Counted from the stretch's first letter, positions 9,407 to 18,744 are shown. The stretch: DNA of 64,000 nucleotides from Vibrio coralliirubri (GCF_024347375.1 NZ_AP025471.1:1550001-1614000), one strand, 5' to 3'. The notes: a model not told the origin generated them from the letters alone. Numbers and translations are program-made.

Positions 9407-10720
9407 TTAGCGTCTTCTTGGAGGCCTTGTCGCATAGCGACAAGGCCTCTTTTTTACTGCTCTTGGGTAACTTCGTTCTCGCCTCTCAGGTAAAACAAAG
9501 CTTTCTGACATATCCAGTATGTAGTTTATTACTTCTGGGATTCGTCCCGGTGCGACCGCTGGTAATAATTGAAGCTGTCCAACAAGGAATAATGAAGCCT
9601 GTTTAAAGCCGATTTGATAAGGCATCACTGACTTCTGATGATAGGCCATTTGACACATCATGAACCGCAGTAGATTGTAAGCAACCAGCATTCCCCAAAG
9701 CTCTTGATTCACTAACTCTGGCTTTTTGCTTCTTAACGTAAGTTGGTTCTGAAGCATGTATTGCTTCATCTCACGATACCCCAACTCTATTTCCCAACGA
9801 TGGCTATATAGTTCGGCGATATCAGCACCAGGATATTTCATCGTGTCTATCATTGACGTTAATAGTCGGACTTCTTTTCCTTTAATCGTCTTTGTGATTA
9901 AACGAGCTTGGAGAGTTTTGGGGGCATCAACCCACTTCTTTTGAGCTTGAGGTGATAGCTTGAGCTCAACGAGCTCTTGTCCTCGGCCTACCTTCGATAA
10001 CACAGTGTATTGAGCCCCTTTTCTTAATGGGAGCAGCCAATGTTTTTCATCGCCACTGGTTTGCCATTTATGCAGTAAGCCCAAGGCGTAAAATCCGCGG
10101 TCAAAAATAGTTAAGCTGTTTGAGGGAGATTGTTCAATAAGCGGGATCGTAAGGTCGACTTCACTTTTAGATACTGAGTCGAATGAAGCGCTGTTGAGTA
10201 AATGACTGGTCAGCTCCATATGGCAGACCATTCTCACTTGAGGGTAGTCAGATATCGTTGTTTTATTGCCTGTTCTACTAAAATGCTCATCATTACTTTT
10301 AGTGTCTGGTGTTCTCCACACAACACCATCTACAGCATGAAGTGTTAACCCATGCCAATCGGGATGAGGAGTCTTGCGGTGCCAAAGTCGTTGAGTGTGA
10401 TTGAACACGGCTTCCATAACGTCGGAACCAAGTCGGTGACGTGCCTGTATGACAGCGCTAGGTGCGACGAATGGCTTCTTACCCGGTAGGAGAATATCAA
10501 GTTGCGAGACTACTTTATCCATCGATAAATGACGGTAAAGGGACATCCCTAAAACACTCCAAACCATCATTTCCATTGGTAACCTGCGCTTTCGAATAGT
10601 CGCAACCCCAGATTCTTGGAGGCACTGTTCGACGAGTTCCGGGGACAGCAGGTCTGATAACCCTGAGAGCTGTTCTGGAGAGAAGTTATGGACTTGATTA
10701 AGGGCTTGTCTAAGAAACAT
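9407..10720 (-). CDS. IS4-family transposase
   Basis: A 437-aa DDE transposase. D131 (HAVDGVVW), D207 (TIFDRGF) and E312 are in place. The IS4 signature Y-(2)-R-(3)-E-(6)-K is complete as Y305, R308, E312 and K319. The N-terminal 100 residues form the helical DNA-binding part of the family. The last 15 residues, rich in Arg and Pro, are encoded by the terminator hairpin at 9421-9455. The ATG at 10720 has no ribosome site in the usual window; a 14-bp hairpin occupies that position instead. The next Met is residue 50, so a later start would remove conserved sequence. Confidence 0.92.
   Translation of the reverse strand: MFLRQALNQVHNFSPEQLSGLSDLLSPELVEQCLQESGVATIRKRRLPMEMMVWSVLGMSLYRHLSMDKVVSQLDILLPGKKPFVAPSAVIQARHRLGSDVMEAVFNHTQRLWHRKTPHPDWHGLTLHAVDGVVWRTPDTKSNDEHFSRTGNKTTISDYPQVRMVCHMELTSHLLNSASFDSVSKSEVDLTIPLIEQSPSNSLTIFDRGFYALGLLHKWQTSGDEKHWLLPLRKGAQYTVLSKVGRGQELVELKLSPQAQKKWVDAPKTLQARLITKTIKGKEVRLLTSMIDTMKYPGADIAELYSHRWEIELGYREMKQYMLQNQLTLRSKKPELVNQELWGMLVAYNLLRFMMCQMAYHQKSVMPYQIGFKQASLFLVGQLQLLPAVAPGRIPEVINYILDMSESFVLPERRERSYPRAVKKRPCRYATRPPRRR
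9421..9455 (+). terminator. Terminator hairpin inside the 3' end of the IS4 transposase gene
   Basis: GAGGCCTTGTCGC (9421-9433) and its perfect complement at 9437-9449 are followed by a T run on the plus strand. It would stop transcripts entering from the upstream ABC ATPase gene before they run antisense through the transposase. Confidence 0.85.
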
Positions 10721-10766
10721 AAAAAATCCGAGTGTTAAAGAAACACTCGGATTTTGACATCCTTGG
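10721..10766 (-). promoter_or_regulatory. Hairpin next to the transposase start codon, possibly bridging a distant ribosome site
   Basis: A perfect 14-bp stem (10723-10736 with 10742-10755, 5-nt loop) ends two bases before the transposase ATG. On the minus strand it is followed by a T run, so it can act as a terminator against read-in. An AGGA at 10763-10760 would lie only about six unpaired bases from the ATG once the hairpin folds. Confidence 0.6.
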
Positions 10767-10895
10767 AGGATCGTTCAACCAGTCTTTTTTACTTAACTGA
10801 TCGGCATTACGCATGGATGCGACATTTTTCGTTTCTGAAGGGAAATAATTCATCTTGAAATGTCATTCCCTGTCATCAAATCACTTCATTACACA

Positions 10896-11909
10896 CTATC
10901 GATACAAAGACTTAGTCGACTCTCTGACGATCAAATCAATCGGTGGCAATCGTGCTTCATGCCGCTCGCCAGATAACAAGTTCAAGATCGACTGAGCACA
11001 CACTTCGCCAATCTCTTCAATTGGTTGCCTTAATGTTGTTAACGCGGGTGTGAAATACTTCGACGTTGGTAAGTCATCAAACCCAATAACTGACACATCT
11101 TCTGGCACTTTATAACCGTGATCGTGTAGCGCCTTAATCGCCCCGTAAGCGGTTTGGTCGTTGGCTGCGAACAAAGCGGAGAAATGAACCTTCGACTCTA
11201 TTAATTCAACAGTTTTCTCATAACCAGACTCACTGCTGAAATCGCCCTGTTTGACGAGTTTTGGCATCACTTTAATCCCCGCCTCTTGAAGGGCTTTCTT
11301 GTAGCCTTCAAAGCGACTCCCCGCATCCGGTTGGCTTGAAAGCCCCTTGATATGAGCGATGTTCACATGTCCCTGTTGCAGCAAGTGCAGAGTCGCCATG
11401 TAGCCACCCAGCACATTATCGATATTGATCGAGCGAACGTTATCCTCAACGATGTCGTAACCCACCGCGACAATCGGAATGTCTTGTGCGTACTTGGCGA
11501 TGTCGTCTTTGGTAATACTGCCCGTCACGATGATCATGCCATCTACGTTACTTTTAGCTAAGTACTCCAGCGCATGTATCTCGAGCTTTTTTTGCCAGTG
11601 CCCCGTCGCGATGACCAATGAGTAGCCTTGGGCAATCAGAGTTTTCTCCATGTCGTTGAGGATGCGACTGGTATAAGGGCTGTCAGGGTGTTGCACCAAT
11701 ACACCAATCGTCAATGAACGGCGGTTGTTGTTCTCCTGCATTTGAAAATTGGGCTTGTAGCCAGTGTCTTTGATTGCTTGCTCGATGTTCTGACTTTTAT
11801 CATCCGACACATAAGTGGTTCGATTAAGAAAACGAGAAACCGTGCTTGGGGAAACACCAGCAAGTCTCGCTACATCGTATACGGTGGTTTTTTTAGTTTT
11901 AGTGCGCAT
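10896..11909 (-). CDS. LacI-family transcriptional regulator (island regulator 1)
   Basis: A 337-aa repressor-type protein. The LacI helix-turn-helix is at residues 9-29 (TVYDVARLAGVSPSTVSRFL), followed by a hinge and a periplasmic-binding-fold sugar domain (LTIGVLVQHP... to IDLIVRESTKSLYR). The start at 11909 follows AGGG upstream. It lies 97 bp after the GH116 gene on the same strand and is likely co-transcribed with it or read from its own promoter. Context suggests that it responds to a beta-glucoside or its breakdown product and controls the GH116-mutarotase pair. The operator was not identified. Confidence 0.85.
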   Translation of the reverse strand: MRTKTKKTTVYDVARLAGVSPSTVSRFLNRTTYVSDDKSQNIEQAIKDTGYKPNFQMQENNNRRSLTIGVLVQHPDSPYTSRILNDMEKTLIAQGYSLVIATGHWQKKLEIHALEYLAKSNVDGMIIVTGSITKDDIAKYAQDIPIVAVGYDIVEDNVRSINIDNVLGGYMATLHLLQQGHVNIAHIKGLSSQPDAGSRFEGYKKALQEAGIKVMPKLVKQGDFSSESGYEKTVELIESKVHFSALFAANDQTAYGAIKALHDHGYKVPEDVSVIGFDDLPTSKYFTPALTTLRQPIEEIGEVCAQSILNLLSGERHEARLPPIDLIVRESTKSLYR

Positions 11910-11935
11910 CTCGATACCCTAATCCAGTGACATTT

Positions 11936-11955
11936 GGGGAGCCCGAAAGCTCCCC
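11936..11955. other. Intercistronic hairpin between GH116 and lacI-type gene
   Basis: GGGGAGC at 11936-11942 pairs perfectly with GCTCCCC at 11949-11955. There is no T run on either strand, so RNA stability or partial termination is more likely than a full terminator. Confidence 0.5.
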
Positions 11956-12006
11956 ACCTATTTCAACCTGCATACCACTGCTTTTGTTGAAACTCGTGTC
12001 GTTTAG

Positions 12007-15000
12007 TTAATACATGTAGGCGAAAATCATCCCCGGTCTGAAATAACGACCTGCGGTATATTTCAACCCAGTGCTCAATAGCCATTTGTGAAGAACGATG
12101 GCTTGCTCCGCTGAGATTTCGCCTTGCAGCATACTAACAAATTTATCACTGTCTTTAGTCAGGCTAGGACTCACTCGACCGTCAGATAGCACACACTTTT
12201 GTAATTTAAGGACAGTAAGCCACTTTTTCGCATCATTTTGTGACAATTTAAAAGATTCTGAAAGATCTTCCTCATCAAATGAGACTGAGCAGTTGAACCC
12301 TTCTGGCGCTGCAAATGGAATTTTTGAATAGTCATACAGCGCGGTATACACGGTATCCATCAATATTTCCGCTTGCTGAGATTTACCCGCCAGACTCAAC
12401 GCTGTCGCGACACTAAATTGCACGCCAATCCACACATCTTGCGCTTGGAACGCTTCATGCGGTGAACCATCAGCCCGCGTCATGTTCGCGACACCAAGCT
12501 TAGGACTATTGATCTCAAAGTTGTGCTTATAAACATAATCTAGGGCGCGTTGGATATTCTCTTGTGGGAAAATACCTTCTAGTGCGATTAACTTTAAGTA
12601 GCTGTCTGCCAATAAAGCATCGCCAAAGCTGTTGTTTGAATCAGGTACTAAATCTAAGTAGTCTTGTGTAAAGGCTTGTGGCGCGGTCTCGCTCAATAAT
12701 CGCTTCTTAGAGACTCTTTGAGACACCTTGCTGATGCTGATTGAAGTATCTGTTTCATTGAGATACTCATTGAGAATGTTCTTATCGGCAATCGCATCGC
12801 CAGTCAGTGAAAGCCCTAATGCTTCCAAGTCTTTGTAGCCCAGACCTGTTAAATGCTTAGCCTGAACAGGCGTGACGAAGAAGTGGTAGTAACCCTCTTT
12901 GTCATCCCACAAGCTTTGCTCAACTGTTGCTAACGCCTTTTTCGAACGCGTTAAGTAACCACTAGCTAGATCACTTTCGCCCATCAATTGTGCAAGCTCA
13001 CTCGCGGCTTGTAGGCCAGCTACCCACAGGCTCGCACAGTAAATAGAGATGCCGTGAGACGCGAGGTTATCAAAGGTATCGTCTGTGCCTCGGGTGAGCG
13101 GTAAATCATCGCCTTCAGCAATCAAGTTCGATAAGAAGTCGATGCTCTCAGTGACAGCCTGCCAGCACTCTTCAACCACAGAGATATCTTGTGTCTTTTG
13201 ATAGTGGCGGTACACCATAAGAATGTATTTCGGCGCCAAGTCCTTCCACTCTTTCACGTTGTGCCAGCTATACGCATCAGGCTGAATGTCGAACGGGCTG
13301 CCCAAGTCGTGGATTACCGCGCCTCGAATGGCACGTACGCCTTGGTACTTGTCATCAATCAACTCTGCATTAGGCGTCGCTTCGTATTCCCAGTATCGGC
13401 GCTCGGTAAAGTCTTCCGCCAAAATGGCTTTCGAGAACTCTTTCATCACGCAGCCATCAAGCTCAGGCAGCAAATAAAGCAGAGAGAACGAACCGTAGAA
13501 GTACACATCCAGAGAGTTAAAGAATGGGTAGTCGACACACTCTTTCACCAAGAACTTATCTTCTTTATCCCATACCGTTGATTCAGCTAGGAAGGACAAT
13601 GAATTCATCGCCATCGTCGCATAGCGAAGTGCTGAATCAGGCTGCGAGATCTTGCTTTGAGCTTGATCTAGGAAGGCCGTTTGTTGCTCGACGATCTGTT
13701 GCTCAATGGTTTCGAGTTTTGGCAACATGTCTTCTAACATCGGCAGAGCAGGTTGCGGTTGCGGGTAGAATTGCGTGTAGGCCTTGTCTGAATGCCAGCC
13801 ATTAAGCATGACTTTGCTGTGAGCCATCACCTGAGCAAAACGTAGATCAACAGACTCTCCAGGTTCTAACTCAACCTGAACCACAACCAATGCGCTCAAT
13901 GCTTCACGCCCTGTGTAAATTCCTGTTTGGAATTCAGCGTTGGTACGGCCTGTTTTCAGTGCGAACTCTGTTTGTTCCGCTGTCTTAGAGGTATAAAGCG
14001 TTGGCTTGACAGAAATCGAAACCTTGCCAGATTCTGTAAGTTGATTATCCGCTTGAACACCAAACACCACTTCACCTTCAATATCGCTTTGATAAGGCGA
14101 TTGGCTGGTCAGCTGAACACCCGTAAAGCTGTGTTTTTCGCCCTTTAAGTTAACCACTTCATGCTGCTGAGCGATAGGATTTTGAGACAAGGTACATGCC
14201 GAATCTTGAATACCATCGCGACCTTTTTGATAGGTTGAGCCAATCAAGTTTTGTAGCGGCTGAGCAAGCGTAATCACACGTGTTTGCGATGAATCATTGG
14301 TTAATTCAAAGTGATTCCAGTGCATCGGCAAAGAACACAGTCGTTTGTCCTCCTTAACGATCGGAGAGACTACCTTACGCTTTATTTTAATATCATCGAA
14401 ACTACTGTATTTATATTCAGCCAGTGGATATAAAGCTTGATATTCTATATCTCTACCATTAACACTACCTGTATCATTATTTTCACCCGCAGTAAGTGAT
14501 AATAATCTCGTTGTATCATCAATTAATAAACCATTAAAGAAGTCCAAGGCGACATATAATTGACAAATAATCGAAGATGAATCTTCTTCAATCAATAATT
14601 GAGTCTTATTTGAAAACTCAACGTTCCACTTTATAAAGTTAGATTTATTATCTTGGTAGAAGTGACCATTTTTCAATGCCGCGCGAATGTGGTTAATCGC
14701 ATTCGACATTTCCGAGCTTTCAATCTTCTTACCATCAAACAAAGCAGGATAGAAGTTTAGGTGAACACTCAGCTCTTGTTCATCACTGACTTGTAGCGTG
14801 TCGATGGTTGGCACACCCATCACCGAGGCATAAAAATCATTAAAATTAACCACTTGCTCTGAACAATCAACAAATATACCTGGAATAAAGCTGAAGTTCG
14901 GCGTGTTACCATTTGGCGTCAGTGTAAATGTGTTACCAATTCCGCCTACTGCCATGCCAGTGTTTTCTGGCGTAGTGGAAATTGGCGTGTACCAAGGTTG

Positions 15001-15081
15001 AATAAATTCAACTGCATCACCTTTTTTACAAAGATGTTCTGAATTTCCTGAATAGCTTGTATATGGAATTTTATTATTCAT
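12007..15081 (-). CDS. GH116-family glycoside hydrolase (GBA2-like beta-glucosidase)
   Basis: A 1024-aa protein without signal peptide, so cytoplasmic. The N-terminal beta domain opens with ENTGMAVGGIGNTFTLTPNG, matching the GGIG start of GH116 proteins. The C-terminal (alpha/alpha)6 domain contains RGAVIHDLGSPFD, WHNVKEWKDLAPKYILMVYR, GTDDTFDNLASHGISIYC and AQDVWIGVQFS, all recognisable GH116 blocks. Likely catalytic residues are the Glu in FLVKECVDYPF (near 513) and an Asp in GTDDTFD (near 665). The family acts on beta-linked glucosides (some members on xylosides or N-acetylglucosaminides). It is divergent from the mutarotase gene (64 bp gap) and followed by a LacI regulator. The exact substrate is unknown. 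Confidence 0.8.
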   Translation of the reverse strand: MNNKIPYTSYSGNSEHLCKKGDAVEFIQPWYTPISTTPENTGMAVGGIGNTFTLTPNGNTPNFSFIPGIFVDCSEQVVNFNDFYASVMGVPTIDTLQVSDEQELSVHLNFYPALFDGKKIESSEMSNAINHIRAALKNGHFYQDNKSNFIKWNVEFSNKTQLLIEEDSSSIICQLYVALDFFNGLLIDDTTRLLSLTAGENNDTGSVNGRDIEYQALYPLAEYKYSSFDDIKIKRKVVSPIVKEDKRLCSLPMHWNHFELTNDSSQTRVITLAQPLQNLIGSTYQKGRDGIQDSACTLSQNPIAQQHEVVNLKGEKHSFTGVQLTSQSPYQSDIEGEVVFGVQADNQLTESGKVSISVKPTLYTSKTAEQTEFALKTGRTNAEFQTGIYTGREALSALVVVQVELEPGESVDLRFAQVMAHSKVMLNGWHSDKAYTQFYPQPQPALPMLEDMLPKLETIEQQIVEQQTAFLDQAQSKISQPDSALRYATMAMNSLSFLAESTVWDKEDKFLVKECVDYPFFNSLDVYFYGSFSLLYLLPELDGCVMKEFSKAILAEDFTERRYWEYEATPNAELIDDKYQGVRAIRGAVIHDLGSPFDIQPDAYSWHNVKEWKDLAPKYILMVYRHYQKTQDISVVEECWQAVTESIDFLSNLIAEGDDLPLTRGTDDTFDNLASHGISIYCASLWVAGLQAASELAQLMGESDLASGYLTRSKKALATVEQSLWDDKEGYYHFFVTPVQAKHLTGLGYKDLEALGLSLTGDAIADKNILNEYLNETDTSISISKVSQRVSKKRLLSETAPQAFTQDYLDLVPDSNNSFGDALLADSYLKLIALEGIFPQENIQRALDYVYKHNFEINSPKLGVANMTRADGSPHEAFQAQDVWIGVQFSVATALSLAGKSQQAEILMDTVYTALYDYSKIPFAAPEGFNCSVSFDEEDLSESFKLSQNDAKKWLTVLKLQKCVLSDGRVSPSLTKDSDKFVSMLQGEISAEQAIVLHKWLLSTGLKYTAGRYFRPGMIFAYMY

Positions 15082-15145
15082 TTTAAAACCGCCATTGAAT
15101 ATTTTTTTCTTCTTGTTAATATCTTTTTAAAATGGAGACATCAAC

Positions 15146-16093
15146 ATGTTTAAAATTATAAATGAAAAATTTGGAAATATTGACTCAGTCACATTAATAA
15201 ACCACCAACATGGTATGGAACTTCAAATACTCAATGGATTTGGCGCTGTTATAAATAAATATATTGTCAACAACAGTCCATTCTCTTTTATTTGTGGTTA
15301 TCAGAATTATGATGAACTGATCAACCAACATCCGTTCTTTTCCCGCAGTGCTAAATTATTCCCTTTTCCAAACCGTTTAAACTTAGGTCGTTACAGTTTC
15401 GATGACCAAAACCATCAACTCCCAGCTAACTTTCCTTGGTCTGATCACGCCGTACATGGCTTGCTCTACAACCAACCGTTTTCAATCACAAACAGCCTAG
15501 TCACTGAAGAATCCGCGAGTGTGACGTTGCAGTATCAAACATCGTCTTTGCACCCTGCTTTCCCGTTTGCTTTCAGCCTTGATGTCACCTTCGCGATCGA
15601 CGTTACGGGCAAGCTTACCTCTTCAACAACCGTCTCTAACCTTGGTGATTCAGCCTTCCCATTCGGTGATGCTTGGCACCCTTACTTTTCACTCGGTACG
15701 GAACTGGCACAATGCGAACTCGCTATGTCGCCTTGCTCTGAGGTCATACACGAAAACGACCTACCCAATGGGGAAAAGCGCGCTTTTGACCGTTTATCTT
15801 TGAGTGATTCACTCACCATTCAAAGCTTGAATCACTGCTTCGAATTTGATTCCAAGACAGCCAATCAACTTACGTTTACACGCTCAGATTTGTCTGCCGC
15901 TATTCACTATCAACAAGATGCGAGCTACCCATTCGTTCAGCTATACACGCCCACGAGTGAGCAAAGTATTGCAATAGAACCAATGACTTGCCCTGCTGAT
16001 GCATTCAATAACCAGATTGGCTTATTAACGCTTGCCCCGAACCAATCTCAAACCTTTATTTGGCAATGCCAAGCAACCTATCAACCCAAATAA
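15146..16093 (+). CDS. Aldose 1-epimerase-like mutarotase
   Basis: A 315-aa protein of the galactose-mutarotase fold. Family blocks are FPFPNRLNLGRYSF (substrate-binding Asn-Arg), HAVHGLLYNQPF with the catalytic-type His, GDAWHPYFSLG with the second His, and a C-terminal IAIEPMTCPADAFN with the Glu that acts as general base. It would interconvert anomers of glucose or a glucoside released by the island's hydrolases and phosphorylase. GGAG lies nine bases before the ATG. It is divergent from the GH116 gene and probably shares its regulation. Sub-branch (YeaD-like hexose-6-phosphate epimerase or free-sugar mutarotase) cannot be fixed by eye. Confidence 0.8.
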   Translation: MFKIINEKFGNIDSVTLINHQHGMELQILNGFGAVINKYIVNNSPFSFICGYQNYDELINQHPFFSRSAKLFPFPNRLNLGRYSFDDQNHQLPANFPWSDHAVHGLLYNQPFSITNSLVTEESASVTLQYQTSSLHPAFPFAFSLDVTFAIDVTGKLTSSTTVSNLGDSAFPFGDAWHPYFSLGTELAQCELAMSPCSEVIHENDLPNGEKRAFDRLSLSDSLTIQSLNHCFEFDSKTANQLTFTRSDLSAAIHYQQDASYPFVQLYTPTSEQSIAIEPMTCPADAFNNQIGLLTLAPNQSQTFIWQCQATYQPK

Positions 16094-16151
16094 CTAAACC
16101 AAATCAAGGCAGCCGCTGAATGCGAAATCAGCCCCCAGAGAACGCATTGCT

Positions 16152-16186
16152 AACGAAACAATTACAACGAAACAATTGCAACGAAA
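16152..16186. repeat. 14-bp tandem repeat, 2.5 copies
   Basis: Units AACGAAACAATTAC, AACGAAACAATTGC and a partial AACGAAA follow each other downstream of the mutarotase gene. Confidence 0.8.
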
Positions 16187-16207
16187 GAACCAAACTAAAG
16201 AAGCAAT

Positions 16208-16236
16208 AAAGGGCGCATAACGCGCCCTTCTCTTTG
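16208..16236. terminator. Terminator between mutarotase and GH94 genes
   Basis: GGGCGC (16211-16216) pairs with GCGCCC (16222-16227), with A3 before and a TTCTCTTT tract after, between convergent genes. Confidence 0.75.
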
Positions 16237-18648
16237 TTAACCTAAAACCACCTCGATGATGTGCTCACCAGAGGTAAATACCGGTGCTTTGTTGCCTGAA
16301 ATCAGGTCACCATTGACCTTCATCTCAATCACGCCCTTACACACGTTATTCGGGTTAGTGACATGAATATGGTATGTCGCACCACGGAACTGACGACGGA
16401 CTTTAAATTCAGGCCACTCCGCCGGAATACATGGGTCCACCAGCAAACCATCCACTTCAGGTCTAACACCCAGAATCCATTGCGTACCCGCTACATATGT
16501 CCAAGATGAAGTACCAGAAAGCCATGCATTACGACCTAAGCCGAACTGTTTATGTTCGTCACCCAAGATATTTTGTGGGTAGCAGTATGGCTCAGACTCA
16601 AAGGTATCGATGTCGTCGTTCTTAGAAGCCGGGTTAATTTGACGGTAGTACTCGTAAGCACGTTCACCGTTGCCCATTTTAGCTTCGGCGATCATCACCC
16701 ACGGGTTTGAATGCAGGAAGATGCCGCCGTTCTCTTTAGCACCCGGTGGGTATGTTGATACGCCACCTAGCTGTGGATCAAAACCATTGTAGCCCGGTGT
16801 TGAAAGCTTAATGCCATTGGTAGTGTTCAGTTTGTTGTAAACCGAGTCTAGCGCCTGAGTAGCACGCTCTTGAGTCGCGAAACCAGAGATCACAGGCCAG
16901 CTTTGACCGTTGGTGTAGATCTGACCTTGCTCATTTTTATGAGAACCTATTGGTAAGCCTTGCTCATCAAAATAACGAACAAACCATTCGCCATCCCAAC
17001 CACACTCATTCACCGTGCTCTGCATCTGTTGGTACTGATCTTTAAACTTAGCCGTCAGTTGCGCTTCGCCACGTAGCTCACACAAGTCCAACATGTCGAG
17101 CAATGCTTTGCCATACATGTTCGCCACCATCATCGACTCAGCACCCGTTGGCAGGTTCACAGTGTCATTCCAGTCAGCAAAACCTAGCAGTGGTAGGCCG
17201 TGCTCGCCGGTATTGGTGTACGTAAATTCAATCGCGCGACACAGGTGCTCCCAAACCGTTCCCGTTTCGACTGGGTTACCTGCTTTGTCTTTTGGATAGA
17301 ACGGGATCGCTTTATTCAAGAAGTCTGCATTGCCCGTTTCTTTCACGTATTGAGTGACCGCGTAGATGATCCACAGGTGATCATCACCGTAGTAATCAGG
17401 GCGATCTTCTTCTTCACGAGAATCACCGGCGTTCGCTTCCATCGTTGATGGGAAGAACTGGTGCATCGCTGAACCGTTAGTGTTCTGAACTGAAAGCAGA
17501 CGCTCGATAAATTCGCGCGCTTCCTCAGGCATATGTGTAATAACGCCCAATGTATCTTGCGAAGAGTCACGGAAACCGATACCGCGTGCTCCATAACCAA
17601 GCTGATACAGAGACAGGTAACGAGACCAGTTTTTGGTTGTGTGGCATTGACGTGGGTTGTGTACGTTAAGCATTGAGTTCATTGCCGGATCTGGCGTTTC
17701 AACCTGAACTGCTTGTAGGTAAGAGTCCCAATGCTCAGCCAGTTCAGCGAAAGCCGAATCGACCACTTGATGGTCACGGTATTTAGCCAATAGAGGCAAT
17801 GCTACTTCTAGACTCTGTTCTTGTGCGATTTGTACCACTGTACGTTCTGTCTGCTCTGGAGATAACCAACCTAAGCGCAGATTCAGTGCACCAATGTTGT
17901 CGCCACGCAAACACTCGGTGTTTCCAAGCTCGTCGTTTTCTAACGCTTGTGGGGCTGCCCATGTGCCGTAACCAAACTGACCAAGGAATGATTGGCGATC
18001 ACCATCAAAAGACGTCGCAGGGCGATCCGCTGTCATTAGGTTTACCGCGTAGTCACGCTTCATGAAAGCATACTGCTCAAGCACGGTATGACCCGATTCT
18101 TGCTGATGCGCTTTAAGTGTCATGGTTTGTGGCACCCAGTCAGCATTCAGTAACTGCTTAAGCGCATCGAAGTGTGTAAATTCGTATACAGGCACCACAT
18201 CAACGTGCAGCGCTTTGTCTGAAATGTTGGTGACTTTGATGTCTTGTAGCAGTACTTGGTCAGCTTTTGGCACGAAGAAGGTCGCTTCACAACGCACGCC
18301 AAATGCTTCTGCAATGATGGTGGTGTAAGACAAACCGGTGTGGTTTTCAAACTTATCCAGCGGCTTCAAGGTTGGTGTGTAAAACGGTGAGAACACTTCT
18401 ACGTTGCCCGCTTCATCACGTACTTTTAGATAAAGGGTCGAACCTTTAAAGTCTGAGTTTGGCAGTTGTGCAATGTACTTAGTGATACGGTTGAGTGCAG
18501 GATCGCCCTTACACAACAGTACGCCACCGTTGCTATCGACAATACCGCCGAAATCTAATGTGCCGACATAATTACACCATTTGATCGGTGTGCACGGTGT
18601 GGTTGCTACGTATTCTTTGTTTTTATCGTCAAAATATCCGAATTTCAT
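16237..18648 (-). CDS. GH94 glycoside phosphorylase (cellobiose-phosphorylase-like)
   Basis: An 803-aa cytoplasmic enzyme that splits a beta-linked disaccharide with phosphate, giving glucose 1-phosphate and a sugar. The start MKFGYFDDKNKEYV is the family start (compare MKYGYFD in Vibrio chitobiose phosphorylase). The general-acid Asp is D492 in LLGFADWND, the same numbering as in the Vibrio enzyme. Other blocks are YGARGIGFRDSSQD, GDDHLW and GRNAWLSGTSSWTY. Length (about 800 aa) fits cellobiose or chitobiose phosphorylases and not the longer cellodextrin enzymes; the GH1 partner favours a glucosyl substrate. The ATG at 18648 is eight bases after AGGGA. Last gene of the lacI-led operon. Confidence 0.85.
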   Translation of the reverse strand: MKFGYFDDKNKEYVATTPCTPIKWCNYVGTLDFGGIVDSNGGVLLCKGDPALNRITKYIAQLPNSDFKGSTLYLKVRDEAGNVEVFSPFYTPTLKPLDKFENHTGLSYTTIIAEAFGVRCEATFFVPKADQVLLQDIKVTNISDKALHVDVVPVYEFTHFDALKQLLNADWVPQTMTLKAHQQESGHTVLEQYAFMKRDYAVNLMTADRPATSFDGDRQSFLGQFGYGTWAAPQALENDELGNTECLRGDNIGALNLRLGWLSPEQTERTVVQIAQEQSLEVALPLLAKYRDHQVVDSAFAELAEHWDSYLQAVQVETPDPAMNSMLNVHNPRQCHTTKNWSRYLSLYQLGYGARGIGFRDSSQDTLGVITHMPEEAREFIERLLSVQNTNGSAMHQFFPSTMEANAGDSREEEDRPDYYGDDHLWIIYAVTQYVKETGNADFLNKAIPFYPKDKAGNPVETGTVWEHLCRAIEFTYTNTGEHGLPLLGFADWNDTVNLPTGAESMMVANMYGKALLDMLDLCELRGEAQLTAKFKDQYQQMQSTVNECGWDGEWFVRYFDEQGLPIGSHKNEQGQIYTNGQSWPVISGFATQERATQALDSVYNKLNTTNGIKLSTPGYNGFDPQLGGVSTYPPGAKENGGIFLHSNPWVMIAEAKMGNGERAYEYYRQINPASKNDDIDTFESEPYCYPQNILGDEHKQFGLGRNAWLSGTSSWTYVAGTQWILGVRPEVDGLLVDPCIPAEWPEFKVRRQFRGATYHIHVTNPNNVCKGVIEMKVNGDLISGNKAPVFTSGEHIIEVVLG

Positions 18649-18661
18649 CATCACTATCCCT

Positions 18662-18686
18662 AGCCCCTCCTAATTCAGGAGGAGCC
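18662..18686 (-). promoter_or_regulatory. Hairpin just upstream of the GH94 start
   Basis: On the minus strand 18686-18677 pairs with 18671-18662 (10 pairs including two G-U wobbles, 5-nt loop AATTC-type). It holds a purine-rich AGGAGGGG that could compete with the AGGGA ribosome site next to it. Confidence 0.45.
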
Positions 18687-18744
18687 AAAACAATTTGTCG
18701 TAAGTTGGTTGGTGTCAGCTCAATGACTGATTTAAATTGACTGG

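Larger units (their letters stand above)
9362..10830 (-). mobile_element. IS4-family insertion sequence, complete
   Basis: The ends are near-perfect inverted repeats of 27 bp: 9362-9388 begins GAAAAATGTCGCAT and matches the reverse complement of 10804-10830 except for two central bases (GG versus CC). The element is 1469 bp and encodes one intact IS4-type transposase. No matching direct repeat is seen just outside the ends, unlike most fresh IS4 insertions. Terminator-like hairpins lie near both ends and would insulate it from neighbouring transcription. Confidence 0.88.

Noticed and set aside
9407..10720. IS5 or ISAs1 assignment for the second transposase
   Set aside because: The complete Y-(2)-R-(3)-E-(6)-K signature and 437-aa length are IS4-family features.
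13189..13581. Plus-strand frame of 130 aa inside the GH116 gene
   Set aside because: Antisense shadow; low-complexity composition and no ribosome site.
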